Positions 9,367-18,777 of a DNA stretch of 64,000 nucleotides are shown in pieces. Source of the DNA: Granulosicoccus sp965214025 (GTDB taxonomy: Bacteria > Pseudomonadota > Gammaproteobacteria > Granulosicoccales > Granulosicoccaceae); contig CBDCAW010000008.1 in NCBI GenBank assembly GCA_965214025.1, forward strand, positions 20,934-84,933, written 5' to 3'. The notes below the pieces were generated by a model. The model was not told the origin of the DNA and searched no databases. It saw only the letters and a list, made by a program, of their open reading frames with translations. The position numbers and the translations under genes were made by a program. The number at the start of each line of letters is the position of its first letter. The stretch's first letter is position 1.

Positions 9367-10320
9367 ATGAACCAGCGAGCCATCGGCCAAAGCGGCCTGT
9401 CCACCCCACCGCTCGTACTCGGTGGCAATGTCTTCGGTTGGACCGCGGACAAAGCCATGAGCTTCCGATTGCTGGATGCCTTCGTCGACGGTGGCGGCAC
9501 GATGATCGATACGGCGCAGATGTACTCCCACTGGGTGCCAGGCCACAGCGGTGGTGAATCTGAAACGGTAATCGGCCAATGGCTTGCCGATCGCGGTTCG
9601 CGCGACAAGGTACAGATCGCGACCAAGGCCAGCGGCCGCAAGGGGGAGTCCGGTGGCTTCCTGCAGCCAGATCGCATCCGCAGCGGGCTCGACGACTCGT
9701 TGCGACGACTGCAAAGCGATCACGTCGATCTGTTCTACGCCCATTTCGATGATCCGGACACACCACTGGTCGACACGCTTGCCACCTTCGATGAGCTGGT
9801 GAACAGCGGCAAGGTGCGCGCGATAGCCGCCTCCAACTACAGCGCCGAGCGGCTTGCCGCCGCACTGGCCATCAGCGATGAGCGTGGCTACGCTCGCTTC
9901 GAGGCCATGCAACCGTTGTACAGCCTGGTCGAGCGTACCGAGTTCGAAGGTGACCTGCAGCAGCTCTGCCAATCCGAAGCACTGGGTGTGTTTACCTACT
10001 TCTCGCTGGCCAGCGGGTACCTGACGGGCAAGTACCGCAACGCTGGCGACCTGGATGGCGCGAGCCGGGGCAGCATGGTCAAGGACTATCTGAACGGATC
10101 GGGTCCGGACATCCTTGCCGTCATGGACAGTATTGCGAACGAGAGCGGCGCCAGCCACTCACAGATCGCGCTCGCCTGGCTGATGGCTCGGCCCGGCGTC
10201 ACCGCACCGATCGCCAGTGCGACCAGGCTGTCGCACATCGAGGACATGCTTGCGGCGATGAATCTGACGTTGAGCGACGAGCAACTCACCAGGCTCACCG
10301 AGATCAGCAGGCCCACGTAA
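9367..10320 (+). CDS. aldo/keto reductase
   Basis: 317-residue NADPH-dependent oxidoreductase with the (beta/alpha)8 fold. Seen: the catalytic region DTAQMYSHW (Asp and Tyr), the lysine in IATKASG and the histidine in DLFYAHFDDP, plus the C-terminal cofactor segment (ASATRLSHIEDM). The family reduces aldehydes and ketones in the cytoplasm. The open frame reaches back to 9328, but the ATG at 9367 begins the conserved MNQRAIGQSGL and is the better start. It follows the flavoprotein gene by 112 bases on the same strand and may dispose of an aldehyde by-product, though that is only context. Confidence 0.85.
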   Translation: MNQRAIGQSGLSTPPLVLGGNVFGWTADKAMSFRLLDAFVDGGGTMIDTAQMYSHWVPGHSGGESETVIGQWLADRGSRDKVQIATKASGRKGESGGFLQPDRIRSGLDDSLRRLQSDHVDLFYAHFDDPDTPLVDTLATFDELVNSGKVRAIAASNYSAERLAAALAISDERGYARFEAMQPLYSLVERTEFEGDLQQLCQSEALGVFTYFSLASGYLTGKYRNAGDLDGASRGSMVKDYLNGSGPDILAVMDSIANESGASHSQIALAWLMARPGVTAPIASATRLSHIEDMLAAMNLTLSDEQLTRLTEISRPT

Positions 10321-10383
10321 TGCGGCCTGCGCTGCGATCGCACTCGATGGTTGGCTGAATGCGCTGAATGGCTGAATCGCACT

Positions 10384-10440
10384 CGAATGGTTGAATGACT
10401 GAATGACTGAATGACTGAATGGTTGAATGGTTGAATGACT
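10384..10440. repeat. 8-bp tandem repeat (TGAATGAC/TGAATGGT), about seven copies
   Basis: Units TGAATGAC at 10392-10399, 10100-series following at 10400-10407 and 10408-10415, TGAATGGT at 10416-10423 and 10424-10431, TGAATGAC at 10432-10439, preceded by a degenerate CGAATGGT at 10384-10391. The array lies between the aldo/keto reductase and katG, about 170 bases before the katG start. Looser CTGAATG motifs continue upstream to about 10355. Confidence 0.9.
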
Positions 10441-10612
10441 GGTCAGTTCAACATTGTTATGAAAACGTTCGAATTTGTTATGAAACTGTTTGGAACTGTG
10501 GCAACCGATCAAAGTCCTTGAATGTGACGCTGTTCACGGAATGCTGTCAGATCGGATAGCCCTGCCTCGGTGTCAACGGGAACTCATCCAACCATCGAAA
10601 GAAGGAGCACGC

Positions 10613-12979
10613 ATGACCGAGCAGTACGAACGACGCCGATTTCTGAAGAACAGCTCAGCCCTGGCTGCGGGTACCGCTGCCGGCCTGACAACGCCGCAGT
10701 TGCTCGGTGCAGAGACCAAGCTCACGGATATGCAGGGCGACAAGGCGCAGAGCGAAGGGGCCACGCCTGGTCAGGCCGACGCCGGCTCCATCGGACGCTG
10801 CCCGGTCATGGGGGGTCAATATACGAATGTCAAGAAAGGAAGTTTTGCCAACCAGCACTGGTGGCCGAACATGCTGAACCTCAAGATGCTGCATCAGAAT
10901 GCCCGCGTGCACGATCCGCTGGGCGCCGACTTCAATTACGCCGATGCCTTCAAGAGCGTTGACCTGGATGCACTACAGAAAGACATGGAAGCCTTGATGA
11001 CAACATCGCAAGGCTGGTGGCCGGCAGACTACGGTCACTACGGTCCGTTCTTCATCCGCATGGCCTGGCACAGTGCCGGTACCTACCGTACCCAGGATGG
11101 GCGCGGTGGAGCAGCCTCGGGCTCACAACGCTTCGCGCCGCTGAACAGCTGGCCGGACAACGGCAACCTGGACAAGGCGCGCGCCCTGCTGTGGCCGATC
11201 AAGCAAAAGTACGGCAGGTCGCTGTCATGGGCCGATCTGATGGTATTCGCCGGCACGTTCGCACTCGATTCCATGGGCTTCAAGACCGTCGGTTTCGCCG
11301 GTGGGCGTGAGGATGTCTGGGAACCCGAGGAGGATATCTACTGGGGGCCGGAGACGACCTGGCTGGGTGACCAGCGCTATACCGGTGATCGCGATCTCGA
11401 AGACCCCTTGGCCGCGGTACAGATGGGTCTGATCTATGTGAACCCGGAAGGTCCGAACGGCAACCCTGACCCGCTCGCATCGGCGGTGGACATTCGCGAG
11501 ACGTTCGCCCGTATGGCAATGAACGATGAGGAAACTGTCGCGCTCGTGGCCGGTGGGCACACGTTTGGCAAGTGTCACGGTGTGGCCGACCCCGCCCGCC
11601 ACGTCGGTCCCGATCCCGAAGCGGCCGACCTTGTCGCTCAGGGCCTGGGTTGGCAAAACAGCTATGGTAGCGGCAAGGGTGCGGATACGATCACCAGTGG
11701 TCTCGAAGGTGCGTGGACTACACAGCCGGCGACATGGAACGGCGAGTACTTCAGCATCTTGTTCGGCTTCGACTGGGAGCTGACCAAGAGCGGCGCCGGT
11801 GCACAACAGTGGACGCCCAAGAACGGTGCGGGCAAGGGCAGCGTGCCAGACGCGCACGACCCTTCCCTGTCACACGCACCGATGATGACCACTGCAGACC
11901 TGGCACTACGTGAAGACCCGGCCTACGAGAAGATTTCCAGACGCTTCATGGAGAATCCCGATCAGTTTGCAGAGGCATTTGCCGGCGCCTGGTACAAGTT
12001 GACGCATCGGGACATGGGCCCTGTGAGTCGATATCTCGGTGCTCGCGTACCGCAAGGCGAGCTGCTATGGCAAGACCCTGTGCCGGCAGTGGACGGGGAG
12101 CTGATCGACGAGCAGGATATCAGTGCGCTGAAAGAGAAGATACTCGCCTCGGAGCTGTCCATTGCCCAACTGGTATCGACCGCCTGGGCATCGGCGGCCA
12201 CGTATCGAGGCAGCGACAAGCGTGGTGGCGCGAACGGAGCACGCATCCGCCTGGCACCTCAAAGCGAATGGGCGGTGAACAATCCGGCATCGCTGGGCAA
12301 GGTGCTTCAGGCGATGGAGAAGATTCAGAAAGACTTCAACACGGCGCAGTCCGGCAACAAGCGCGTATCACTTGCCGATCTGATCGTACTGGGCGGGGTC
12401 GCAGCCATCGAACAGGCTGCCGGCAACGCAGGGCATGAGGTGCAAGTGGCCTTTGCTCCCGGACGCACCGATGCCTCCCAGGAGCAAACCGATGTGGAAT
12501 CTTTCGCTGTCCTGGAACCGAAGGCCGACGGCTTCCGCAACTACGCTGCCAACGCGAAAGGTCGTCGTACGAGCGAGTTGCTGATTGATCGAGCCCAGCA
12601 GCTGACGCTGTCTGCCGTTGAAATGACCGTGCTCGTTGGCGGGATGCGCGTGTTGAACACGAACGCCGATGAAACTACCCATGGCATGTTCACTGATCAG
12701 GCTGAACGTCTGAGCAACGATTTCTTCGTCAATCTGCTGAGCCGCACGACTCGGTGGACGCCGTCGACGGAATCTGAAGGGGTGTACGAAGGGCGGGATC
12801 TGGAAACCGAGGCGCTCAAGTGGACAGCAACCGACGTTGATCTGTTGTTCGGTTCTAACTCACAGCTTCGTGGAATTGCCGAAGTGTATGCTACCGAAGA
12901 AGCCAAGCCGATCTTTGCACGCGAGTTCGCCAAGGCGTGGGGCAAGGTCATGAATCTGGATCGATTCGACCTCGCCTGA
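10613..12979 (+). CDS. katG: catalase-peroxidase with a Tat-type signal peptide
   Basis: 788 residues; bifunctional haem catalase-peroxidase that destroys hydrogen peroxide. Seen: the distal active site RMAWHSAGTYR, the Tyr of the Met-Tyr-Trp crosslink in GLIYVNPEGPNG, its Met in FARMAMNDEE, the proximal haem histidine in VALVAGGHTFGKCHG, and the duplicated C-terminal domain. Odd: the N-terminus (EQYERRRFLKNSSALAAG) has a twin-arginine motif and an alanine-rich hydrophobic stretch, about 45 residues longer than a normal cytoplasmic KatG start, which points to export of the folded haem enzyme. The start at 10613 is supported by AGAAGGAG about 6 bases upstream; an open frame to 10490 has no such support. 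Confidence 0.95.
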   Translation: MTEQYERRRFLKNSSALAAGTAAGLTTPQLLGAETKLTDMQGDKAQSEGATPGQADAGSIGRCPVMGGQYTNVKKGSFANQHWWPNMLNLKMLHQNARVHDPLGADFNYADAFKSVDLDALQKDMEALMTTSQGWWPADYGHYGPFFIRMAWHSAGTYRTQDGRGGAASGSQRFAPLNSWPDNGNLDKARALLWPIKQKYGRSLSWADLMVFAGTFALDSMGFKTVGFAGGREDVWEPEEDIYWGPETTWLGDQRYTGDRDLEDPLAAVQMGLIYVNPEGPNGNPDPLASAVDIRETFARMAMNDEETVALVAGGHTFGKCHGVADPARHVGPDPEAADLVAQGLGWQNSYGSGKGADTITSGLEGAWTTQPATWNGEYFSILFGFDWELTKSGAGAQQWTPKNGAGKGSVPDAHDPSLSHAPMMTTADLALREDPAYEKISRRFMENPDQFAEAFAGAWYKLTHRDMGPVSRYLGARVPQGELLWQDPVPAVDGELIDEQDISALKEKILASELSIAQLVSTAWASAATYRGSDKRGGANGARIRLAPQSEWAVNNPASLGKVLQAMEKIQKDFNTAQSGNKRVSLADLIVLGGVAAIEQAAGNAGHEVQVAFAPGRTDASQEQTDVESFAVLEPKADGFRNYAANAKGRRTSELLIDRAQQLTLSAVEMTVLVGGMRVLNTNADETTHGMFTDQAERLSNDFFVNLLSRTTRWTPSTESEGVYEGRDLETEALKWTATDVDLLFGSNSQLRGIAEVYATEEAKPIFAREFAKAWGKVMNLDRFDLA

Positions 12980-12989
12980 CACGACTGAT

Positions 12990-13014
12990 GCGGTGTCGGC
13001 ACTGCCGACACCGC
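12990..13014. terminator. strong hairpin after katG
   Basis: Inverted repeat GCGGTGTCGGCA / TGCCGACACCGC, 12-base arms with one base between them, 11 bases after the katG stop. No T-run follows, so it may be a bidirectional or non-canonical terminator between convergent katG and the gamma-glutamyltransferase gene, or an mRNA-stabilising stem. Confidence 0.55.
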
Positions 13015-13153
13015 CGTGCCGCACGACGACTCCTCCAGAATCGAGCTCGCAGCAACGCGAAACTGTCGCTCAGTTTCGCGGCCTATCGGTACTGAACCTC
13101 ACTTACCCGTCCTATTGCTACCAAACCTCGCTGCAGCAACAGGCAGGCGAAAC

Positions 13154-15121
13154 TCATTGGCTCGCGGGCAGACCCTGAACGGTACCGGCCCGGCGCAGGT
13201 CCGCACCACCGTATTGCAAGCCGGTAGTCGGATCGACCACGACCGCCTGCACCGAGCCAATCTCGTCGCTGGGTTCCTCGTCGAGCTCATGGCCCAGATC
13301 ACGCAATGCCTGCACGACCGTATCGTCGAACCCCGCTTCAAAGGATACCGCCTCGCCCGAGGTGCTCACCCGTGGCAGATCGATGGCCTCCTGCACTGCC
13401 AGACCATGATCGATGAGATCCGATGTGATATTGACGACGGAGTTGATGATCGTGGGACCGCCGGGTGATCCGTACGCTGCCAGGAAGGTATCGCCCTCGA
13501 ACACCAGCGTGGGAGCCATGGAGCTGCGTGGACGCTTGCCGGGTGCCGCATCGTTGGCGCCGGGCATGAAGTCCGCTTCGTCCATCGGTTCGGTATTCGC
13601 TTGCGGGAAGAAGTTGAAGTCCGTCATCTCGTTGTTCAGGATGAAACCGTAGCCGGGCACGATGATGCCCGTACCCCAGGTGCCTTCGATGGTGGACGTC
13701 CAGGTGACCACGTTGCCGTTCGCGTCGATCACCGTGAAATGGGTGGTATCGACGCCGGACTCGCCCGCGGGTGCTTCGCCGATAGCCATGGGCGCTTCGA
13801 CCGCGAAGGCCGGGTCGAAGGCGCGTGGATCGCCCGGTACGACCTCCTCGTCAGCGATGCGCGCATCGGCTGTGATCTGTGCGCAGCGAGGTGCAAGATA
13901 GTCGTCGGCAAGCAGGCCCTCGATCGGCAGATCGACGAAGTCTGTATCGCCCATCCATACCGAACGGCTGGAGAAGGCAAGGCGCATCGATTCGATCATG
14001 ACGTTCAGTGCCTGCGTCGAGCCGAATCCGAAGCCGGCCTCCTCGTTGCCCATGTCGAACGGCTCCATGCATTCGAGGATCTGCGCGACGGTGAGCCCAC
14101 CTGATGAGGGCGGTGGCATGCCGTTGATGGTGTAGCCACGGTAGTCCGAAACGATCGGGTCACGCTCATCGACGCCGCTGGCAAGATAGGAGGCAAGGTC
14201 GTCCGTGGTCATTCGTCCCGCACCCATCGGTGCGGTGTCGCGTGTATTCAGTTGTGCGCTGACGATCGCTTCGGCCATGGCGCCTTCGTAGAAAACGCTG
14301 GGCCCCTGATCCGAAATCAACTGGAGTGTATTGGCCAGGTCGGGCTGTACCAGCAGGTAGCCGACCGGGCGTGGATCTCCGTTTTCATCGCGGAACAGCT
14401 CGCGCAGTTCCGGCCAGAAGGTCGTTCTCGGGTTGTCGATCTGCGAGAACAGACGCTCGTTGATCTCGAAGCCGTCGCGTGCCAGTGGAATGGCAGGGGC
14501 GATCGCGTCAGCGAGTGTCAGGTTGCCATACTGTTCGACCGCGTACGCCGCCCCCAGAAGCGTACCCGGTACACCGACCGCGATGCCGCTGGTGGCCACA
14601 TCGGTGAACTCCGGCCCGATCAGGTCCGGCTCTTCGATACTGCCGCAGTCCGGGTCACAGGCGAGGAACTGAGTGGGCGTCGTGGCGGCCGGTGCCTTCT
14701 CCCGCGAATCGATGTAGAAGGTGCGACCTTCCTCGGCCAGATGGACACCCATGAAACCGCCTCCGCCAATACCTGAGGATGTCGGCTCGACCACGTTCAG
14801 CACGAATTGCACGGCGACCGCCGCATCGATCGCATTGCCGCCGTTCTGAAGTGCTTGGATACCGGCTGCCGCCGCGAGTGGATTGGCTGCCGTGACCACA
14901 CCTTCGCTGAAACCGTCTGCATCATCGGAGGGAATGCCGATGGCCATGCTTCCCTCGGCTCCGGGTTCCATGCCATCCGGATTGCCGGTCGGCATTTCAC
15001 TGTCGTCGTCATCACTCGAGCAGCCCGCCGCCATCGCTCCGGCGAGCAGCAGGACAGCAAGAGTAGCCGGCCGTCGGACACGGCAGGGTCTGGGTAACCT
15101 GTGTCTGAACATCTCTCTCAT
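13154..15121 (-). CDS. ggt: gamma-glutamyltransferase, predicted lipoprotein
   Basis: 655 residues. This proenzyme cleaves itself into two subunits and hydrolyses or transfers the gamma-glutamyl group of glutathione. Seen: the autoprocessing motif DTTHF with the nucleophile Thr at about residue 459, the early block ANPLAAAAGIQALQNGGNAIDAAVA, the GIGGGGFM region, and the substrate-binding GKRPRSSMAPT. Odd: instead of a plain signal peptide, the N-terminus has a lipobox (AMAAGC, Cys34) followed by a Ser/Asp-rich linker of about 30 residues, so the enzyme should be lipid-anchored rather than free in the periplasm. It is convergent with katG and has no operon partner. Confidence 0.9.
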   Translation of the reverse strand: MREMFRHRLPRPCRVRRPATLAVLLLAGAMAAGCSSDDDDSEMPTGNPDGMEPGAEGSMAIGIPSDDADGFSEGVVTAANPLAAAAGIQALQNGGNAIDAAVAVQFVLNVVEPTSSGIGGGGFMGVHLAEEGRTFYIDSREKAPAATTPTQFLACDPDCGSIEEPDLIGPEFTDVATSGIAVGVPGTLLGAAYAVEQYGNLTLADAIAPAIPLARDGFEINERLFSQIDNPRTTFWPELRELFRDENGDPRPVGYLLVQPDLANTLQLISDQGPSVFYEGAMAEAIVSAQLNTRDTAPMGAGRMTTDDLASYLASGVDERDPIVSDYRGYTINGMPPPSSGGLTVAQILECMEPFDMGNEEAGFGFGSTQALNVMIESMRLAFSSRSVWMGDTDFVDLPIEGLLADDYLAPRCAQITADARIADEEVVPGDPRAFDPAFAVEAPMAIGEAPAGESGVDTTHFTVIDANGNVVTWTSTIEGTWGTGIIVPGYGFILNNEMTDFNFFPQANTEPMDEADFMPGANDAAPGKRPRSSMAPTLVFEGDTFLAAYGSPGGPTIINSVVNITSDLIDHGLAVQEAIDLPRVSTSGEAVSFEAGFDDTVVQALRDLGHELDEEPSDEIGSVQAVVVDPTTGLQYGGADLRRAGTVQGLPASQ

Positions 15122-15270
15122 CTCCTATTGCTTTACCGGGATCGGTGGAAGGATGTGATCCTCGAAAAACTATATCATGAGCGATGCGGCGACACGCTTG
15201 CATTCGGCGTGCTATGGCAGGCACCACCGTCGACGATGGGTCGACCGGTGCAGCAGATCGACCACAGCCA

Positions 15271-15705
15271 TCAACTCCACGTAGGCAAGCTGAAAAGTAT
15301 CCAGGACCAGGCGGCAATCAGGATCAACGGAACCCCGAGCGCACCCACGACCCCCAGGGCGGGTAGCACGGGCGAGCTGGGCATGATGCCGGAGAACTCC
15401 CCGGGCGTCTGCTCATCGGCGTAGCCGGTACCGCTAAGCTTCGAACGCCACTGTGCCAAGCGTAGAAGAGCGGCCATGATCGACACTGTGAGCACCAGGC
15501 AGAGCCCCAGGCCGATCAGAGGGATGTGAGGAACCAGCGGGTTCTGGGCGAGCGGTTGCCCCTCCGACCCGATGGCAAGGGGCACGAACAGGAACGACTG
15601 GCTGCTCAGAAGCCAGTTCACTCTGGCACTCATCAGCTCCAGCTCGAATCTGATTCCTGTGAGAATACGGTCGTAAGTCTTGTCGCTGGCTTCGCTGCGT
15701 TCCAT
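15271..15705 (-). CDS. small membrane protein of unknown function
   Basis: 144 residues. Predicted membrane segments lie near residues 33-48, 60-83 and 115-140. The N-terminal half contains a short amphipathic stretch (DRILTGIRFELELMSARVNWLLSSQSFLFVPLAIG) also seen in small uncharacterised membrane proteins that follow soluble genes. I do not recognise the family with certainty. It is isolated, transcribed towards the gamma-glutamyltransferase gene. Confidence 0.6.
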   Translation of the reverse strand: MERSEASDKTYDRILTGIRFELELMSARVNWLLSSQSFLFVPLAIGSEGQPLAQNPLVPHIPLIGLGLCLVLTVSIMAALLRLAQWRSKLSGTGYADEQTPGEFSGIMPSSPVLPALGVVGALGVPLILIAAWSWILFSLPTWS

Positions 15706-15760
15706 GACGGGCCTGTGTGTATCTGGAGAGTTTCGTTTCGGGATAGTGTGCAGTTACTGT

Positions 15761-16393
15761 TCAGGCACGTAGCGTGAACGCCAGCAACAGGATCGCGACG
15801 GCGCACAACCACGAACTCGCCACTCGAAAGCCGATGACGATCCACGCCTGTGTCCAGCGTCCGCAGACCAGTGTGATGACGTTGTTCACCACGATGATGC
15901 ATAGGAAGATGCCGACCAGACTGCCGGCCAACGTTGCCAGCGGTACCTCACCTCCGGCATGGTCCACGAAGGGGTATCCGGCGCACAAACCGGTGGCGGC
16001 AAAGGTAGAGATGCCTGTCAACCACAATGACCAGGGTTGCGCGGCGATGGCAAGTCCCGCGATGCCGATGCTCGTTGTCAACAACAACCAGCTGATGGAG
16101 GCAGGATTCACAGGCGTCGGCCACAACGTGGACACAATCAGACCAGACACCGTACCGAACGCCATGAACGGGAACACGCGCCCGAGGCCGCCACCGGGCC
16201 AGAGCCCGATCATCGCTCCGGTGCTCAGCAACAGCAGCAGGCTCGATGGCGCGGTCCACGGTATGGCCAGACCCTGAATGAGCTGATCATAGGCACCGCC
16301 GTCACTGAAACTATGCGCGTTTGCAGGCCCTGCGCCTGCCAGAAAAAGAGCAACGGCCAGGCACCGGACGCCAGGCCGATGACGACGGCTCAC
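15761..16393 (-). CDS. HupE/UreJ-like membrane protein, second copy
   Basis: 210 residues with a signal-like N-terminus ending ANAHSFSDG and about six hydrophobic segments. The His after the signal, the overall length and the overlap by four bases (ATGA) with the upstream HupE/UreJ gene suggest a divergent paralogue or partner. It lacks the clear HPxxGxDH motif seen in its neighbour, so metal transport is uncertain for this copy. Confidence 0.6.
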   Translation of the reverse strand: MSRRHRPGVRCLAVALFLAGAGPANAHSFSDGGAYDQLIQGLAIPWTAPSSLLLLLSTGAMIGLWPGGGLGRVFPFMAFGTVSGLIVSTLWPTPVNPASISWLLLTTSIGIAGLAIAAQPWSLWLTGISTFAATGLCAGYPFVDHAGGEVPLATLAGSLVGIFLCIIVVNNVITLVCGRWTQAWIVIGFRVASSWLCAVAILLLAFTLRA

Positions 16394-16995
16394 GCCATGC
16401 CGGTCAGGAATGCGGTGCCGGCCAGTGCGATCAACGCGCCCGCACCGCGGACGATATATTCACCGTACTTCGCGCGCGTCAGGTAACCCAGCGCGATACC
16501 GAGAAGATGCAGACCGCCGGTAGCGATGACGAAGCCGGCTGCGTAGGCCACGGGGCTTGCCGCTTCTGGCAGCTCGGTACCGTGGGCATGGCCATGAAAG
16601 ACGGCGAAGATGCCGACCAGCACGGCCGCGATTGCCAGCGGCGGCTTGACGGCGAATGCCACCATCAGACCCAGCACCAGACCGGACAGCGCGATGCCGA
16701 CTTCCACGGCAGGTAGCGACACGCCTGCGATTCCCAGGGCGCCGCCCATTGCCATGACCAACGGAAACACCATCGGCAGTACCCAGAGGGCGGGTCGACC
16801 GAGAAAGGCGCCCCAGAGCCCGACAGCCACCATGGCCACGACGTGATCCCAGCCGAATACCGGGTGTGCGAGGCCGCTGAGAAACCCACCGACCGAGCCG
16901 GTGCCAGTATGGGCGAGCGCTGCCGAGCTGATCATGAACAGCAGAACGAACGCGGTTATTCTGCCCGCCGTCGCAGGAAGGGAGAGTTGCTTCAT
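16390..16995 (-). CDS. HupE/UreJ-family nickel/cobalt permease
   Basis: 201 residues. Signal peptide ending AALA before HTGTGS, so the mature protein starts with His, as in this family. The diagnostic motif HPVFGWDHVVAM near residues 45-56 and the later histidine-rich FHGHAHGTELP near residues 133-143 are metal-coordinating signatures of secondary Ni/Co permeases. The ATG at 16995 is preferred because the signal peptide starts there; the open frame runs further upstream through repeats. No urease or hydrogenase gene is nearby, so the user of the metal is unknown; cobalamin or a Ni enzyme elsewhere is possible. Confidence 0.8.
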   Translation of the reverse strand: MKQLSLPATAGRITAFVLLFMISSAALAHTGTGSVGGFLSGLAHPVFGWDHVVAMVAVGLWGAFLGRPALWVLPMVFPLVMAMGGALGIAGVSLPAVEVGIALSGLVLGLMVAFAVKPPLAIAAVLVGIFAVFHGHAHGTELPEAASPVAYAAGFVIATGGLHLLGIALGYLTRAKYGEYIVRGAGALIALAGTAFLTGMA

Positions 16996-17116
16996 CTTGG
17001 CTACCTTGTTTAGCTTGCAAACCGGCGATGGTATCACCCAGATTGCCGGCCCTGCCATGCTTCGCAGGTTATAGCACTCGACCTTCAGAGGCCGTACGCG
17101 CAGTGAAGCGGTAGCG

Positions 17117-17218
17117 GACTGACCGACGACGATGTTCATGCCGGGTGCTGGGGCGCGTCTGCCCGACGACTGACCGACGACGATGTTCATGCCGGGTACA
17201 GAGACGCGCCTGCTCGAC
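17117..17218. repeat. 51-bp imperfect tandem duplication upstream of the HupE genes
   Basis: Two copies of a unit with 30 identical bases (17117-17146 and 17168-17197; each begins GACTGACCGACGACGATG), followed by a degenerate 21-base half that ends in CGAC in both. It lies 120-220 bases upstream of the HupE/UreJ start codon, between divergent genes. In the minus-strand frame it would encode a repeated PGMNIVVGQS, but no gene product is supported. Confidence 0.85.
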
Positions 17219-17283
17219 GATGGACAGTGGCATCGGAAGCTGATCGAATGGGCTACCGAAACGATCAGAGGATGAACTACGCC

Positions 17284-17580
17284 ATGCACACACCACTACT
17301 GGCCGACCTGGAACGAGCCTCCAGCCTGTTGCAGCAGGTTGACGAGGACAGCCTGGATTTCGAGCCCGACCCGAACGTCTCACCCGATGTTCGCAAGCTC
17401 ACGGAGTTTTCAAGCTACCCGACGAAGTCCCACCGGGCGAATCTGCAGGCAAGGATCGAGGCCGTGCTTCAGGCCGGAGACGCGCTGGAGTCGCGTGCCG
17501 CTTCGGATTACGTCTCGAAACTTATCGTCGCCTGCGTGAAACTGGCCCCGCCGAGCGACGACTGGCGTGCACGACAGTGA
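17284..17580 (+). CDS. hypothetical protein, 98 residues
   Basis: Small acidic, mostly helical protein with no membrane segment or signal. I do not recognise a family. Alternative in-frame starts exist upstream at 17272 and 17227, but the sequence from 17284 (HTPLLADLERASSLLQQ) looks like the start of a folded helix. It stands alone and diverges from the HupE genes. Confidence 0.5.
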   Translation: MHTPLLADLERASSLLQQVDEDSLDFEPDPNVSPDVRKLTEFSSYPTKSHRANLQARIEAVLQAGDALESRAASDYVSKLIVACVKLAPPSDDWRARQ

Positions 17581-17649
17581 TACCGCGTACCTCGACGGCA
17601 CGCCGCCCACCCGCCACGGAGACACTCACGAGGGGCGGGCCCGCAGGCA

Positions 17650-18264
17650 TCATTTGCAGTTGGACTCCATTGGCAGTTCAAGATCGATCAACAACCCGCT
17701 GGTACGGGTAGTGCCCTGGTAGGCCACGTAGTCTCGTCGCTGCTCCCCTGTAATTCTGTCGGTCACGAAATCATAGAAGATATGCATTCCACCATCGTGA
17801 GCGGCGGCGAACGTTAGCCGCTTGATCTGAAGATCCGCCCGAACATCTCCCAGCGTGTATCCGTCCGCATTGAACTGGCCATGTTTGACATCCCAGCACT
17901 GAGTGCCGGTCACGCTCTGAACGCCGGCATCGTTGTAGAACGTGATATCGGTGTTGTAGATCTCAACGACCTGGTTGAATTCCTCAGCACCGACTACCAC
18001 AGGACGAACCCACCAACCGTCGGCAAGACTACGCTGCTCTGCGTTGATGACAGTCGTGTTATCGACGACGACCGCAACGCCCTGGTTGTCCACGATCGGT
18101 TTGCCTTGGGAGTCATATGAGGTACCGGGATTATCCGCAGGATTTGAACTACCCCGGTTTGGAGGGGCGCCACCCGCCGGGGCACTGCCTGCAGAATCAC
18201 CACCCGAACATGCACCGAGGGCAAGACCGATAACGACCGCCGATACTGTGAAAAGGTTTCTCAT
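17650..18264 (-). CDS. hypothetical lipoprotein
   Basis: 204 residues from the ATG at 18264. A lipobox (LALGAC, Cys about 19) is followed by a low-complexity Ser/Gly/Ala/Pro linker to about residue 55, then a globular domain with a few aromatic and Asp residues (ADGWWVRPVVVG; QCWDVKHGQFNADGYTLG). No known family is recognised. Probably anchored in the outer or inner membrane facing the periplasm. It converges on the 98-residue hypothetical gene. Confidence 0.6.
   Translation of the reverse strand: MRNLFTVSAVVIGLALGACSGGDSAGSAPAGGAPPNRGSSNPADNPGTSYDSQGKPIVDNQGVAVVVDNTTVINAEQRSLADGWWVRPVVVGAEEFNQVVEIYNTDITFYNDAGVQSVTGTQCWDVKHGQFNADGYTLGDVRADLQIKRLTFAAAHDGGMHIFYDFVTDRITGEQRRDYVAYQGTTRTSGLLIDLELPMESNCK

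Positions 18265-18777
<513 letters not shown>

Noticed and set aside
10384..10440. CRISPR-like array
   Set aside because: The 8-base units are contiguous with no spacers of 25-40 bases, so it is a simple tandem repeat. The same holds for 41323-41351 and 18403-18446.
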